Below are positions 1-9,522 of a DNA stretch of 64,000 bases, piece by piece. Position numbers and translations under genes: made by a program. The DNA comes from Alteracholeplasma palmae J233 (GTDB taxonomy: Bacteria; Bacillota_I; Bacilli_A; Acholeplasmatales; Acholeplasmataceae): positions 1,089,499-1,153,498 of the forward strand of contig NC_022538.1 in NCBI RefSeq assembly GCF_000968055.1, read 5' to 3'. Every line of letters starts with the position of its first letter. Positions within the stretch are counted from its first letter, which is position 1. Below the pieces are notes generated by a model that was not told the origin of the DNA, ran no database searches, and saw nothing but the letters and a program-made list of their open reading frames with translations.

Positions 1-107
1 TTTTGATCTTCATTTTCAGAAACACTCCATCCTCTATTTCCAAGTTTGCAATAATTAAATTTTCCTAATCTTTTAATATTATTTGCTCTTTTTGTGCGCG
101 TAACCAT
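1..107 (-). CDS. Partial unidentified ORF, cut by left window edge
   Basis: An open minus-strand frame starts with ATG at 107 and runs off the left edge, giving about 35 residues that are basic at first (VTRTKRANNIKRLGKF) and end in GWSVSENEDQ. The frame is also open upstream of the ATG to a TGA near 137. The nearest ribosome-binding-like AAGGG lies about 13 nt upstream of the ATG, which is far. No family is recognised. It could be the start of a real gene or the remnant of one. Being the gene facing the inverted repeats at 484-623, it is a candidate target of any switch there. Confidence 0.3.
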   Translation of the reverse strand, partial: MVTRTKRANNIKRLGKFNYCKLGNRGWSVSENEDQ

Positions 108-478
108 TGTGAAGTATGTGCCCTTATTTATGATTCATCTGGTAAAATATTCAATCTTTTGTTTCATTAAGAATGACTATATTAGATAGATTATCTAGAC
201 TATATTTAAATCGATTTTAAGCATTTTATATAGTATTTTTTCATAATTAATTTTATGATTTTTAATGCTAAATAGTCAATTTATACGAAAAATAACAAAT
301 TTTATTATTTGTGCTTATTTTTTATTCAGACTATCATTACATGTTTGTGGCTAATTACTAGTATTTTTTATTTTATACTTCTAATAAATATGGATACGTG
401 TATCAAAATAAATGCCAAAAGTATAATTTTAGAGCTTAACATCCAGTTCAGTTTTCTTTGTGCTTAACAGTTTATATT
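108..478. other. Gene-poor A+T-rich intergenic stretch
   Basis: No frame with a credible start and ribosome binding site is visible on either strand. There is a short palindrome (TAGATA-gat-TATCTA, about 184-198) and a direct repeat GCTTAACA about 30 bp apart (near 433 and 462). Otherwise it is low-complexity A/T sequence. A gap this long is unusual in this window and adjoins the recombinase region. Confidence 0.5.
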
Positions 479-628
479 ACTCATAAAGGTACACCTTTAT
501 AAATTAAATTTTAAAAAGGATTATACACGTCTATTTTAGCATATTTAGAGAAAAAAGGCTTGTATTATCAATCAAATGTATCAATTCTAGACATTTTTAA
601 AGCATTATAAAGGTGTACCTTTAACAAA
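479..628. repeat. Inverted pair of 19-bp palindromic sites, candidate serine-recombinase targets
   Basis: The sequence TAAAGGTACACCTTTATAA at 484-502 recurs exactly as its reverse complement at 605-623, with 102 bp between. Each copy is itself an inverted repeat, ATAAAGGT and ACCTTTA(T), around a central dinucleotide (AC at 491-492, GT at 615-616). Taken as 26-bp sites (479-504 and 603-628), the four 12-bp half-sites all end in TAAAGGT. Two half-sites around a 2-bp core is the known design of resolvase/invertase crossover sites. The non-palindromic core places the two sites head to head, the orientation that gives inversion. The sites lie 62 bp upstream of the recombinase promoter. They could instead be res accessory sites or repressor operators. 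Confidence 0.65.
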
Positions 629-685
629 TTTTACTTTTATGCTTAAATTTTGAGCATTTTTTTTTATACTATTTTTCAAGTATAT

Positions 686-694
686 TGATATAAT
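686..694 (+). promoter_or_regulatory. Extended -10 promoter of the serine recombinase
   Basis: TGATATAAT (TG-n-TATAAT) lies 31 bp before the recombinase start. No good -35 hexamer is seen at the usual distance, as is common for extended -10 promoters. Confidence 0.5.
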
Positions 695-725
695 ATATAG
701 AAAAGTGAATAAGAAAGGAATTATT

Positions 726-1313
726 ATGCGCTACGGTTATGTTAGAGTTTCAACAATCACACAAAACATCGACAGACAATATGAAGAAATGCTAAGGCAA
801 GGCTTAAGTGCTAAACAAATTATTATTGATAAGCAAAGTGGGAAAGACTTTGAGAGAAAAAATTATCAAAATTTAAGAAAAAAACTTAAGAAAAATGATT
901 TACTACTAATCCACTCCATTGACAGATTAGGTAGAAATTATGATATGATCATTGAAGAATGGCATTATATTACAAAAGTTATTGAAGCGGATATCAAAGT
1001 ACTTGATATGCCCTTACTAGACACTAGAAATGATGCCAATAATTTGGTTGGTAAGTTTATAAGTGATATTGTTTTACAAATTTTATCGTTTGTTGCGGAA
1101 ACTGAAAGAAAAAATATTAAACAGCGTCAAGCTGAAGGAATAAAAATAGCTAAAGAAAAAGGCGTCCACATGGGGCGCCCTAAATATGTACTTCCTAATA
1201 ATTTTAAGAAAGTAGTTAAGAAGTATAAGAATAATGAATTAACTGTTTCTCAAGCTTTGCAAATACTTGATATGAAATACTCTACTTTTTTAAAGTATTC
1301 TAAAGATATCTAG
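726..1313 (+). CDS. Serine recombinase, resolvase/invertase family
   Basis: This small DNA recombinase of about 195 residues is of the Hin/Gin/Tn3-resolvase size class. The catalytic domain starts at once with YGYVRVST, in which Ser9 is the expected nucleophile and Arg7 the helper. IDRLGRN near residue 65 carries the conserved arginines. The long E helix (ETERKNIKQRQAEGI) is followed by the usual GRPKY linker and a C-terminal helix-turn-helix of about 45 residues. ATG 726 is chosen because AAAGGAA sits 5 nt upstream; an in-frame GTG at 705 lacks such a site. Upstream lie two inverted 26-bp candidate crossover sites. No transposase or element end is visible, so whether it inverts DNA, resolves multimers or belongs to a decayed element is unknown. 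Confidence 0.9.
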   Translation: MRYGYVRVSTITQNIDRQYEEMLRQGLSAKQIIIDKQSGKDFERKNYQNLRKKLKKNDLLLIHSIDRLGRNYDMIIEEWHYITKVIEADIKVLDMPLLDTRNDANNLVGKFISDIVLQILSFVAETERKNIKQRQAEGIKIAKEKGVHMGRPKYVLPNNFKKVVKKYKNNELTVSQALQILDMKYSTFLKYSKDI

Positions 1314-1319
1314 TGCTTT

Positions 1320-1961
1320 TTATACGTATGCTTGAACTCCATCTTTTAGATCCTTTTTTTCATTTATTATTATAATAAAAATGAAGTTTAACAATAGGAC
1401 TAGACAGCCTAAAATATAAGCAAGAATTATTTCTTCATTATAAACGTTATCCTTATAGAAATCCATAGCTTCAAATGCGATACCTGCATCTACTGCCATT
1501 AAAAACCAAACTGTAACTTTCAAAAATTTATTTATATTTTTTATATTTGATTCTGCAAAATAGAAAAAAGAAATCACTATAGAGTATAGAAAGATTGTTT
1601 TATTAAATATATTTATGATTTCAAAAAAAGTAAGATTTGTTTCTATATTCTTATTATAGTTTAGTGTGTAAAAACAAACGCTTATACCAATCACAGTTGA
1701 TATATATATTAAGTATTCTAGAATAAATGTTAGCATAATCTTAATTTTACTATAAGGAATAAAAATCATTTTTGATTTTCTTAAATATAATTTAAATGCA
1801 ATATTTAAAACTATAAAAATATTTATAGATAAAATGACAATTTTTGCAATATCGTGTGGCATAAAATACGTTCCAATCATAACTAATAGCGAAGTCGATA
1901 TAATACTATAAGTGTATTTATTAAAAATCTTACTTAGATTATAGTTTAGAATTTTTAGCAT
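1320..1961 (-). CDS. Hydrophobic membrane protein, probable ABC transporter permease
   Basis: The 213-residue product has about six hydrophobic segments and short charged loops, with no catalytic motif. Its start overlaps the end of the upstream ATPase gene by 7 nt, and AAGGAG precedes the ATG, so the two are probably translated together. By position (GntR regulator, ATPase, membrane proteins) it is the likely membrane partner of the ATPase, as in YtrBCDEF-like transporters. Sequence alone does not place it in a named permease family. It is convergent with the serine recombinase with only 6 bp between, and no terminator is visible there. Confidence 0.65.
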   Translation of the reverse strand: MLKILNYNLSKIFNKYTYSIISTSLLVMIGTYFMPHDIAKIVILSINIFIVLNIAFKLYLRKSKMIFIPYSKIKIMLTFILEYLIYISTVIGISVCFYTLNYNKNIETNLTFFEIINIFNKTIFLYSIVISFFYFAESNIKNINKFLKVTVWFLMAVDAGIAFEAMDFYKDNVYNEEIILAYILGCLVLLLNFIFIIIINEKKDLKDGVQAYV

Positions 1962-2647
1962 TTTTTATAAAGCTCCTTGTAGTACTGATCAATAGATAGT
2001 CCAGTTTCATCTCTAATTTCATCTGTTTCTTTATTAAGAATAATCTTTCCCTCTTTCATGAAAACTGCAGTATCAATAATTCTTTCAGTCTCAGAAATAA
2101 GATGTGTTGATAAGATAATTGTTGTTTCTGGTGTTGACTTTGAAAGAATTAAATCCAATATTTCAATTCTATCCACTGGATCAACACCAGTAAGTGGTTC
2201 ATCAAAGATATAGACTTCAGTTTTTCTAGATATTGCTAAAATAACAGATAATTTTTCTTGTGTTCCTTTTGACAACTCAGAAACTCTCTCTTTTAAACTA
2301 ATGTCATATTTTTTTAACATAAGCAATGCTTCATCTGAATCAAAGTCTTCAAAAAAGTATTCATACCAAAAAATAAAATCCTTAACTCTTGAAAGTTCAA
2401 ATCCTGAGGCAATCATAAAAGAAATCTTTTCTTTTGAATGCTTTCCTAATTTATGATCATCTACCAAAATTTCTCCCGTTGTTGGTATTAAAAGATGCGC
2501 AATACTATCTAATAGTGTTGTTTTTCCCGCACCATTATTACCAAAAATACCATATATTTTTCCTGGGAGAAATTCTATATTGATGTCATCTAGTGCTTTT
2601 TTATTTTTAAATTTTTTAGTTAAGTTAGAAATTATTATTATCGCCAT
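1955..2647 (-). CDS. ABC transporter ATP-binding protein (YtrB-like)
   Basis: A single nucleotide-binding domain of 230 residues. Walker A is GNNGAGKTT near residues 36-44. The signature loop is LSKGTQ rather than LSGGQ, a variant usual in the YtrB/EcsA-type branch. Walker B with the catalytic Glu is VYIFDEP, followed by the D-loop GVDP and the switch His in STHL. It should drive transport through the neighbouring membrane proteins; the substrate is unknown. The start ATG 2647 follows AAAGGAG at good spacing and lies inside the end of the GntR gene, so translation is coupled. In Firmicutes, YtrA-linked transporters often respond to envelope stress, but that is family knowledge, not visible here. 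Confidence 0.9.
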   Translation of the reverse strand: MAIIIISNLTKKFKNKKALDDINIEFLPGKIYGIFGNNGAGKTTLLDSIAHLLIPTTGEILVDDHKLGKHSKEKISFMIASGFELSRVKDFIFWYEYFFEDFDSDEALLMLKKYDISLKERVSELSKGTQEKLSVILAISRKTEVYIFDEPLTGVDPVDRIEILDLILSKSTPETTIILSTHLISETERIIDTAVFMKEGKIILNKETDEIRDETGLSIDQYYKELYKKC

Positions 2648-2999
2648 TGCGCATCTCCTTTATGTATTCAATCAATTCTTCTTTTGTTATCCCCAAACTG
2701 AAAAGTTTATCAAATGTTTGTTTCATATTAAACATAATAACTTCTTGTTTTTCATGCTTTATTTTTTCAATATCCTTTGTTACAAACTTACCATTTGTTC
2801 TTTCTGTATAAATAAGTCCTGCATTTTCCAGTTCTGATAATGCTTTAACTACAGTATTAGGGTTTGTCTTAGTTTCTACAGAAAACTCTCTAACAGATGG
2901 TATTTTTTCTCCTGGCTTATAAGAACCATTAATAATTTTTAACCTAATTTGTTCCACTAATTGCTTAAATAAAGGTGTCTCATCATTAAATTTCCACAT
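2625..2999 (-). CDS. GntR-family regulator, YtrA subfamily
   Basis: A short regulator of about 124 residues with an N-terminal winged helix (PLFKQLVEQIRLKIINGSYKPGEKIPSVREFS...NTVVKALSELENAGLIYTERTNGKFV) and only a short helical tail in place of an effector domain, as in the YtrA subgroup. ATG 2999 is chosen because AGGAG at 3012-3008 lies 8 nt upstream and the product then begins MWKF, typical of the group; ATG 3005 and GTG 3008 are closer than ideal. It overlaps genes on both sides. The inverted repeat over the operon promoter (3724-3749) is the probable operator, which would make the system self-repressed. Confidence 0.88.
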   Translation of the reverse strand: MWKFNDETPLFKQLVEQIRLKIINGSYKPGEKIPSVREFSVETKTNPNTVVKALSELENAGLIYTERTNGKFVTKDIEKIKHEKQEVIMFNMKQTFDKLFSLGITKEELIEYIKEMRNGDNNNF

Positions 3000-3705
3000 T
3001 CGCATCACTCCTGTCTGATAAAGATTTCAATCTCTTTTCTTGAAAGTGAGAGTTAGCTAATACTCTTTTATACCTAATTACTGTTAAAATTAAGTAAAAA
3101 GGAATCATTATAGATAATAAGATGACTGGTTTGATAACTTTGGTTTCATGTGTAAATGATATAACACATAGCAGAAGTGAATAACCAACATAGGTTAAAA
3201 TGAATCTAATGAAATATTTTAAAAGACTTACTTCTTTTTCTTCCACTAAAAACCTTGTCACTATGTGATCTATTTTACTCACGGATATATAAAAATGATA
3301 AATGACTGAACAGATGAGCATCACTACGAATAATAGAATCAATAAATCTATTCTCTCTATCATATTTTCTTTTCTTAGAAATAAATTCATTGGAACTAAA
3401 GTGTAAATAATAATATTTTTTATATCATATTTGAGCAAAAAACTGATTTGATTTTTAGTTCTTTTTTCTGCCTCTATTGGAAGTAATAAGAGGTAACTTT
3501 GTTTATTCGTCATAGTAGTTAACTTCGTGTTAAGCACATAGATAAAACCAAAAATATGATAAATAATTATTTGAAACTCCCTGTCATTATTTTTAGTACC
3601 CTTATTTAGAATAAGAAAAACAAATTGTAAAATAAAAAAAGATACCATGATATATTCAAAAGTAATTGTATTCCAACTTCTTTTATATAGCTTATTTAAG
3701 TTCAT
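2986..3705 (-). CDS. Membrane protein, first gene of the YtrA-type ABC operon
   Basis: About 239 residues with roughly six hydrophobic segments; no family is recognised with certainty. GAGGAGG lies 4 nt before ATG 3705, which selects this start over a GTG at 3726. It is followed by the overlapping GntR and ATPase genes. It is probably a second membrane component of the transporter or a self-protection membrane protein controlled by the same regulator; this is inferred from the operon only. Confidence 0.65.
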   Translation of the reverse strand: MNLNKLYKRSWNTITFEYIMVSFFILQFVFLILNKGTKNNDREFQIIIYHIFGFIYVLNTKLTTMTNKQSYLLLLPIEAEKRTKNQISFLLKYDIKNIIIYTLVPMNLFLRKENMIERIDLLILLFVVMLICSVIYHFYISVSKIDHIVTRFLVEEKEVSLLKYFIRFILTYVGYSLLLCVISFTHETKVIKPVILLSIMIPFYLILTVIRYKRVLANSHFQEKRLKSLSDRSDANVEI

Positions 3706-3723
3706 ATTTCCTCCTCGTTGTAT

Positions 3724-3764
3724 CACTATACTAATACAATAACATAGTGTTTAAAAAATAGCAA
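3724..3764 (-). promoter_or_regulatory. Promoter with overlapping candidate GntR operator
   Basis: On the minus strand TTGCTA (3764-3759), a 17-bp spacer and TATTGT (3741-3736) form a good promoter. CACTAT (3724-3729) and ATAGTG (3744-3749) form a 6+6 inverted repeat with a 14-bp spacer that covers the -10 box. This geometry fits a YtrA-type dimer site, so binding should block RNA polymerase. Confidence 0.55.
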
Positions 3765-3788
3765 GAAAAAAAAGTATCATATTGATAC
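3765..3788 (-). terminator. Intrinsic terminator overlapping a UGA stop codon
   Basis: Stem GTATCA/TGATAC (3774-3788) is followed on the minus strand by a run of T. The TGA stop codon of the upstream gene (3779-3777) lies in the hairpin. Confidence 0.75.
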
Positions 3789-4061
3789 TTCTTCTATTTC
3801 TGTATATTCAAAATAATCTTTATAGTATCTTCTAAAATCTTCCTTGTTCTGTTTTCTAATGTTTGACTTATAAAAAGTAAAAGTATGATTAAAGTGATCT
3901 ATTTCTAAAAATTTTATTTTATCATTAATATAAAATATCTCTTTGATACCACCATTATAACGCGTCCAGTTATCTAAGGTTGCACTAGAGTTTTTTTCTA
4001 ATTCTAGAGAGCACAAGTGCCATATTCTACTATTTTTGATTCCAAAATCGAGTCGCATCAT
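3777..4061 (-). CDS. Small hypothetical protein
   Basis: About 94 residues, soluble, rich in aromatic and charged residues (DNWTRYNGGIKEIFYIND, DFRRYYKDYFEYTE). No family is recognised. ATG 4061 is preceded by GAGGTG at 6 nt; ATG 4058 and GTG 4068-4070 are alternatives. It lies 10 nt downstream of the GNAT gene and is followed immediately by a terminator, so it is the last gene of the rnr-smpB-PAP2-GNAT run. It ends in TGA. Confidence 0.6.
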   Translation of the reverse strand: MMRLDFGIKNSRIWHLCSLELEKNSSATLDNWTRYNGGIKEIFYINDKIKFLEIDHFNHTFTFYKSNIRKQNKEDFRRYYKDYFEYTEIEEVSI

Positions 4062-4071
4062 TTCATTCACC

Positions 4072-4494
4072 TCAATTAATCGTCATTTTTATATGGGGGA
4101 TGTCATCTTCTAAATAGATATTTCCTACTGTTTTAAATCCTATCTTTTCATAAAATGGTTGTGCTTGAACTTGAGCTGAAATCGTAATTTGTTGTTTATG
4201 ATCTCTAATCATTTCTTCAATAATTCTTTTAGAATATCCATTTTTTCGTGCTTCTTTTTTAGTTACTACTCTCCCGATAGACGCTGTTTCATATTTAATG
4301 TTTTCAGGAATAAATCTGGCATAACTGATAACTTCAGACTTATCATTTAAAATAAAATAATGTTCAGCTCTTTTATCAACATCGTCTAAATCTTGATAAG
4401 CACAATTTTGTTCTAATATAAATATCTCTGATCTTAATTTCAATATATCATATAATTCATTGATAGTTAATTCTTTAAAGCTTTTCTTGATCAT
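4072..4494 (-). CDS. GNAT acetyltransferase, ElaA-like
   Basis: About 140 residues matching the ElaA group of GNAT enzymes: an N-terminal ELYDILKLRSEIFILEQNCAYQDLDDVD block, then a strand with the acetyl-CoA loop region (ASIGRVVTKKEARKNGYSKRIIEEMI), and a C-terminal QVQAQPFYEKIGFKTVG. The acceptor substrate of this family is not established. ATG 4494 is used, giving the typical start MIKKSFKELT; a longer frame from 4518 would add eight residues. It overlaps the end of the PAP2 gene by 20 nt. Confidence 0.85.
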   Translation of the reverse strand: MIKKSFKELTINELYDILKLRSEIFILEQNCAYQDLDDVDKRAEHYFILNDKSEVISYARFIPENIKYETASIGRVVTKKEARKNGYSKRIIEEMIRDHKQQITISAQVQAQPFYEKIGFKTVGNIYLEDDIPHIKMTIN

Positions 4495-5356
4495 AACCCA
4501 CCACTTTCTTAAATACATATAAAGAGCCGATACTTATCCATAACCCTAATAGTAAGTATAAAATCGCGTCCTTATATAAACTTTGATCTTTAAAAATAAT
4601 CTCAATTACAAAGTAAATTAGTAAAGCCCCTAATACCCCAATGATGAATTTATAGATATGTTTTAACCTACTATTTTTAACTTCATATTTCAAATACTTC
4701 TTATCTAAATAATATCCTACACTAAATCCTAATAGTCCAAATGCTCCTATATAAATTTTATGATAACTTTCGTATGCCGGTTTAAAGAATAATAAAATAA
4801 TTAGAATAACACTAATTAAAAAACTTAAAACAAGTGCATATACTTCTTCCTTATTATTCATTTTCTTAAATAAAAAATTACCTAGCAAATACATTAAGCT
4901 TCCCAGTGCTAGCCCTGCAATTACATCTGTTAAATAGTGTTGACCTAGATACATTCTTGAAAATAGAACAATAGTAGTTAAAAAAATTAAAATTATTTTA
5001 ATATATTTATTTTTATAATAACTCTCATTATAAATAAAAAGTGACTGAATTGTAATAGCTTGTGAATGCCCACTTGGGAATGAATATCCTCCTGTTTTTC
5101 TTAAAACAGTTAGCTTTTCATCTTGAATATAAGGTCTAGGTCTTTTTACTACTTGTTTTATAATGGTTGCCATAGCAGAACTCAACAAGAAAACAAAGAC
5201 CAATCTATAAGCTGATTTTTTATTTATAAACCAATAAAAGAACACAACCACCAGAATAAAAACATATTGATCTCCAAGTTCTGTGATTAAATTAAAAAAA
5301 TGATCAAAAAAAACATTTCTTATTCTCTGAATCATTCTTATTATTTCTAATTCCAT
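4475..5356 (-). CDS. PAP2-family membrane phosphatase
   Basis: An integral membrane phosphatase of 293 residues with about eight hydrophobic segments. All three motifs of the PAP2 active site are present: KQVVKRPRP, PSGH and SRMYLGQHYLTD. Such enzymes dephosphorylate lipid phosphates (phosphatidylglycerol phosphate, phosphatidic acid or undecaprenyl pyrophosphate). In a wall-less cell a phospholipid role is more likely than a wall role, but that is inference. The extra hydrophobic C-terminal half (from about residue 165) is longer than in minimal PAP2 proteins. It lies 34 nt after smpB. Confidence 0.88.
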   Translation of the reverse strand: MELEIIRMIQRIRNVFFDHFFNLITELGDQYVFILVVVFFYWFINKKSAYRLVFVFLLSSAMATIIKQVVKRPRPYIQDEKLTVLRKTGGYSFPSGHSQAITIQSLFIYNESYYKNKYIKIILIFLTTIVLFSRMYLGQHYLTDVIAGLALGSLMYLLGNFLFKKMNNKEEVYALVLSFLISVILIILLFFKPAYESYHKIYIGAFGLLGFSVGYYLDKKYLKYEVKNSRLKHIYKFIIGVLGALLIYFVIEIIFKDQSLYKDAILYLLLGLWISIGSLYVFKKVVGYDQEKL

Positions 5357-5390
5357 AAATACCTACTTAATATTTTTAAAATTTACTTAG

Positions 5391-5834
5391 TTAGTTCATT
5401 TTAAATTGTTTTTTCATGCGCATTTGCATATCTTTTTCTTTTAGGCTTTCTCTCTTATCGTAATTTTTCTTACCCTTTGCAAGTGCGATTTCTATCTTAA
5501 TCAGTCCATCTTTTAAATATACCTTAAGTGGTATAATTGTATACCCATCTTCTTTTATCTTACTTTGAAGTTTAAGTATTTCTTTCTTATTTAATAATAA
5601 TTTTCTAGTACGTAATTCATCATGATTAAATCTATTCCCAAAATCATACTTTGAAATATGCATATTAAGAAGATACACTTCATTATTTCTAATATTAACA
5701 TGTGCATCATTTAAATTCACTTTAGTAGCTCTAATAGACTTAACTTCGCTTCCTAGAAGCTGGATTCCTGCTTCATATCTTGTTTCTATAAAATAGTCAT
5801 GGGTAGCTTTTTTATTTTGTGCGACGATTTTCAT
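5391..5834 (-). CDS. smpB: SsrA-binding protein SmpB
   Basis: The protein partner of tmRNA in rescue of stalled ribosomes. The 147-residue sequence has the full fold: [40 protein letters not shown] at the N-terminus, then the barrel with [33 protein letters not shown], and the basic C-terminal tail ([27 protein letters not shown]) that enters the mRNA channel. It overlaps rnr by 23 nt. The rnr-smpB order is common in Firmicutes and links two trans-translation functions. No tmRNA gene is seen in the window. Confidence 0.97.
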   Translation of the reverse strand: MKIVAQNKKATHDYFIETRYEAGIQLLGSEVKSIRATKVNLNDAHVNIRNNEVYLLNMHISKYDFGNRFNHDELRTRKLLLNKKEILKLQSKIKEDGYTIIPLKVYLKDGLIKIEIALAKGKKNYDKRESLKEKDMQMRMKKQFKMN

Positions 5835-7884
5835 ATTTCTTCACCAACTCTTTTGATTCGGTATCAACTATGGAGTAGTTCATTTGTTTTTCAATCATGT
5901 TAACATCAATTAGTTTAACAACAACTCTATCTCCCAGTTTATAATCTTTTCCTTTATTATTTTTATAAGTAAGTGTTTGTTCATCATACTCATAAAAACC
6001 ACTTAAATCTCTTAATGATATAAAACCTTCAATGCCACTTTCAAGTTTGATAAACATACCAGCATTCATCATTTGTACAATCAGTGCAGGAAAGGTCTGT
6101 CCAATTTTATCTAACATGTATTCACAACTTTTTGCCTTATCTACATCACGTTCCATCATGATAGCTTTTCTTTCTTGTGCTGATGTGTGATCAGATACAT
6201 CAGGTAAAATTCTGTTAAAGTGCTTAACACTCTTTTTCATATCTTTTTTTGTAAATAAAAACTCTCTAATCATTCTGTGTAAAATAAGATCAGGATATCT
6301 TCTAATAGGCGATGTAAAGTGTGAATAATATTTAGCACCTAAGCCATAATGTCCAAGGGACTCTGGACTGTATTTAGCTTTTTGCATTGCTCGTAATAAA
6401 GTATTATGAACAATATACTGATAAGGCGTATCCTTACTTCCTTCAGTTAGTTTTTGAATACTTTTAGGTTGGATCATACGTTTATAATCAACAGGTTGTC
6501 CTAGTTTGAACAATGTATCTAAAGCCTGTTCCATTTTTTGTACATCAGGTTTTTCGTGTATTCTATAAATTCCTGGTAAGTTTAATCTTTGGAAATTATA
6601 GGCAACTGTCTCATTAGCTAACAACATAAATGATTCAATAAGTTCTTCTGCATCATCTGTTTTTCTTTCTTCAACATCTATAATTTTGCCTTCATCATTA
6701 GTGATAAATTTGATTTCAGTGCTCTCAAATTCAATCCCTCCACGGCGTCGTCTATACAATTTTAATTGTTGGGAAATTTCATTCATTTTTAATAACATAT
6801 CATCAAGTTTTTGATCATTTAAACTTTGATTTTGCTTTAACAATTCATTAACTTCTTTATAAGTTAATCTTCTTTTACTAATGATAATGCTTGGGAATAT
6901 TTCATATGATAAAACCTTATATTCATTATCTAAAATCATTTCGCATGTAATTGTATATTTAGCTTCATTAGGATTTAAAGAGCATAATCCATTGGATAAA
7001 ACATGAGGGATCATAGGAATCACTCTATCCGCTAAATATGCACTAGTAGCTCTTTTATAAGCTTCTTTATCCACTAATGTCCCTTCTTTTACAAAGTAAC
7101 TTACATCAGCGATATGAACGCCTAATTTATATGTGCCATTATCATTTTTCACAAGTGAAATTGCATCATCTAAATCTTTTGCATCAGCTCCGTCTATTGT
7201 AATAATAAACTCATCTGTTAAATCTCTTCTTGTTTGTTTTTCATATTGTTCATCAACCTCAATATGTTCTAATGAATCTAGCACTTCTTTTGGAAATTCT
7301 AAAGGCCATTGATATTCATAAATGATTTCTAAGATATCTATATCTGGATCATTTTTATGTCCAATGATTTCACTAAATTCTGTAACAATATTATATTGAG
7401 TGATACTTACTACTTTTAATAATACAACGTGACCATCTACTAAACTATCTGGGAAATTTTTAACTACAACATTTTTATCAAATGTTTTGTTTGGAGTAAA
7501 TAAAACATTATTTCTATTCTTTTTAACACTTGCAACAATATCAGTTAAGTTACGTTTTAATACTTTAATTACTGCATTATACTTTTTATGTTTTTGAACT
7601 AATACTAAATCCTTGTTCATACCATCTTTTAAATCTCTTTTTTCAAGTATTAAATCTTTCCCTTCTTGTAAGAGAAAAGCTACATTCTTTTTAACATCTA
7701 ATAAACCTAGAGCATATCTTTTACTAAGTGAATATCCATAAGCTTCATGATAGTCAAAAAAACCTACCATTTCTTTAATAAGTTCTAATGCGTCACCTTC
7801 AAATTTATCTTCGATTTCTTCAATTGTTATAAATTCTTTATTTTGTTCATAATACCATATGAACACTTCATTTAATCGGGTCAT
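5812..7884 (-). CDS. rnr: Ribonuclease R
   Basis: A processive 3'-5' exoribonuclease of 690 residues. Its N-terminal region holds a helix-turn-helix-like segment and cold-shock-like domains. The RNB catalytic domain begins near residue 220 with [17 protein letters not shown], where the aspartates bind Mg2+. It continues through [21 protein letters not shown] and [18 protein letters not shown]-terminal S1 domain ([17 protein letters not shown]...[12 protein letters not shown]) follows. GAGGTGGAAGA precedes ATG 7884. It degrades structured and defective RNAs and works with SmpB-tmRNA, consistent with the overlapping smpB gene downstream. Confidence 0.97.
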   Translation of the reverse strand: MTRLNEVFIWYYEQNKEFITIEEIEDKFEGDALELIKEMVGFFDYHEAYGYSLSKRYALGLLDVKKNVAFLLQEGKDLILEKRDLKDGMNKDLVLVQKHKKYNAVIKVLKRNLTDIVASVKKNRNNVLFTPNKTFDKNVVVKNFPDSLVDGHVVLLKVVSITQYNIVTEFSEIIGHKNDPDIDILEIIYEYQWPLEFPKEVLDSLEHIEVDEQYEKQTRRDLTDEFIITIDGADAKDLDDAISLVKNDNGTYKLGVHIADVSYFVKEGTLVDKEAYKRATSAYLADRVIPMIPHVLSNGLCSLNPNEAKYTITCEMILDNEYKVLSYEIFPSIIISKRRLTYKEVNELLKQNQSLNDQKLDDMLLKMNEISQQLKLYRRRRGGIEFESTEIKFITNDEGKIIDVEERKTDDAEELIESFMLLANETVAYNFQRLNLPGIYRIHEKPDVQKMEQALDTLFKLGQPVDYKRMIQPKSIQKLTEGSKDTPYQYIVHNTLLRAMQKAKYSPESLGHYGLGAKYYSHFTSPIRRYPDLILHRMIREFLFTKKDMKKSVKHFNRILPDVSDHTSAQERKAIMMERDVDKAKSCEYMLDKIGQTFPALIVQMMNAGMFIKLESGIEGFISLRDLSGFYEYDEQTLTYKNNKGKDYKLGDRVVVKLIDVNMIEKQMNYSIVDTESKELVKKYENRRTK

Positions 7885-7988
7885 TCTTCCACCTCATAAA
7901 TATTATAACATTAAATAACTAATCATAAGAGTAAAAGTTTTGTAATGTAAATTCTTTCAGTACAAATAATTTATTTATTTATTTGCAT

Positions 7989-8019
7989 TAAAAAAAGAGC
8001 ACTTTTTTATAAGTGCTCT
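7989..8019 (-). terminator. Terminator of the enolase gene
   Basis: Nine-bp stem AGAGCACTT (7996-8004) and AAGTGCTCT (8011-8019), followed on the minus strand by a run of T at 7995-7989. It lies just after the enolase stop. Confidence 0.85.
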
Positions 8020-8040
8020 CTAATTAATTATAAATTATAC

Positions 8041-9336
<1,296 letters not shown>

Positions 9337-9378
9337 TTAATTCACTCCTTATTTTTTATCGTTTTTATTTCCATAATT

Positions 9379-9433
9379 ATTATACTCTATTTTAAACTAA
9401 TTTGAAAGATGCCTATAATTGAAAACGCTTTCT
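9379..9433 (-). promoter_or_regulatory. Enolase promoter with upstream cre-like box
   Basis: On the minus strand TTTCAA (9407-9402), 17 bp and TATAAT (9384-9379) form the likely promoter. The box TGAAAACGCTTTCT at 9420-9433 closely resembles the CcpA cre consensus (TGnAARCGnTTwCA type) and lies about 13 bp upstream of the -35. Boxes in that position usually activate in Firmicutes. CcpA itself is not in this window. Confidence 0.5.
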
Positions 9434-9522
9434 TTAAGACTCCGTTATACTTCTCTTTTCTTTTACCTAAAACACCTGATTTTATCTATGTTAAAATATC
9501 AATTTTATCTAGCATGCTTTTT

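Noticed and set aside
1..700. Insertion sequence or transposon end near the recombinase
   Set aside because: No transposase, terminal inverted repeats with target duplications or second copy is visible in the window.
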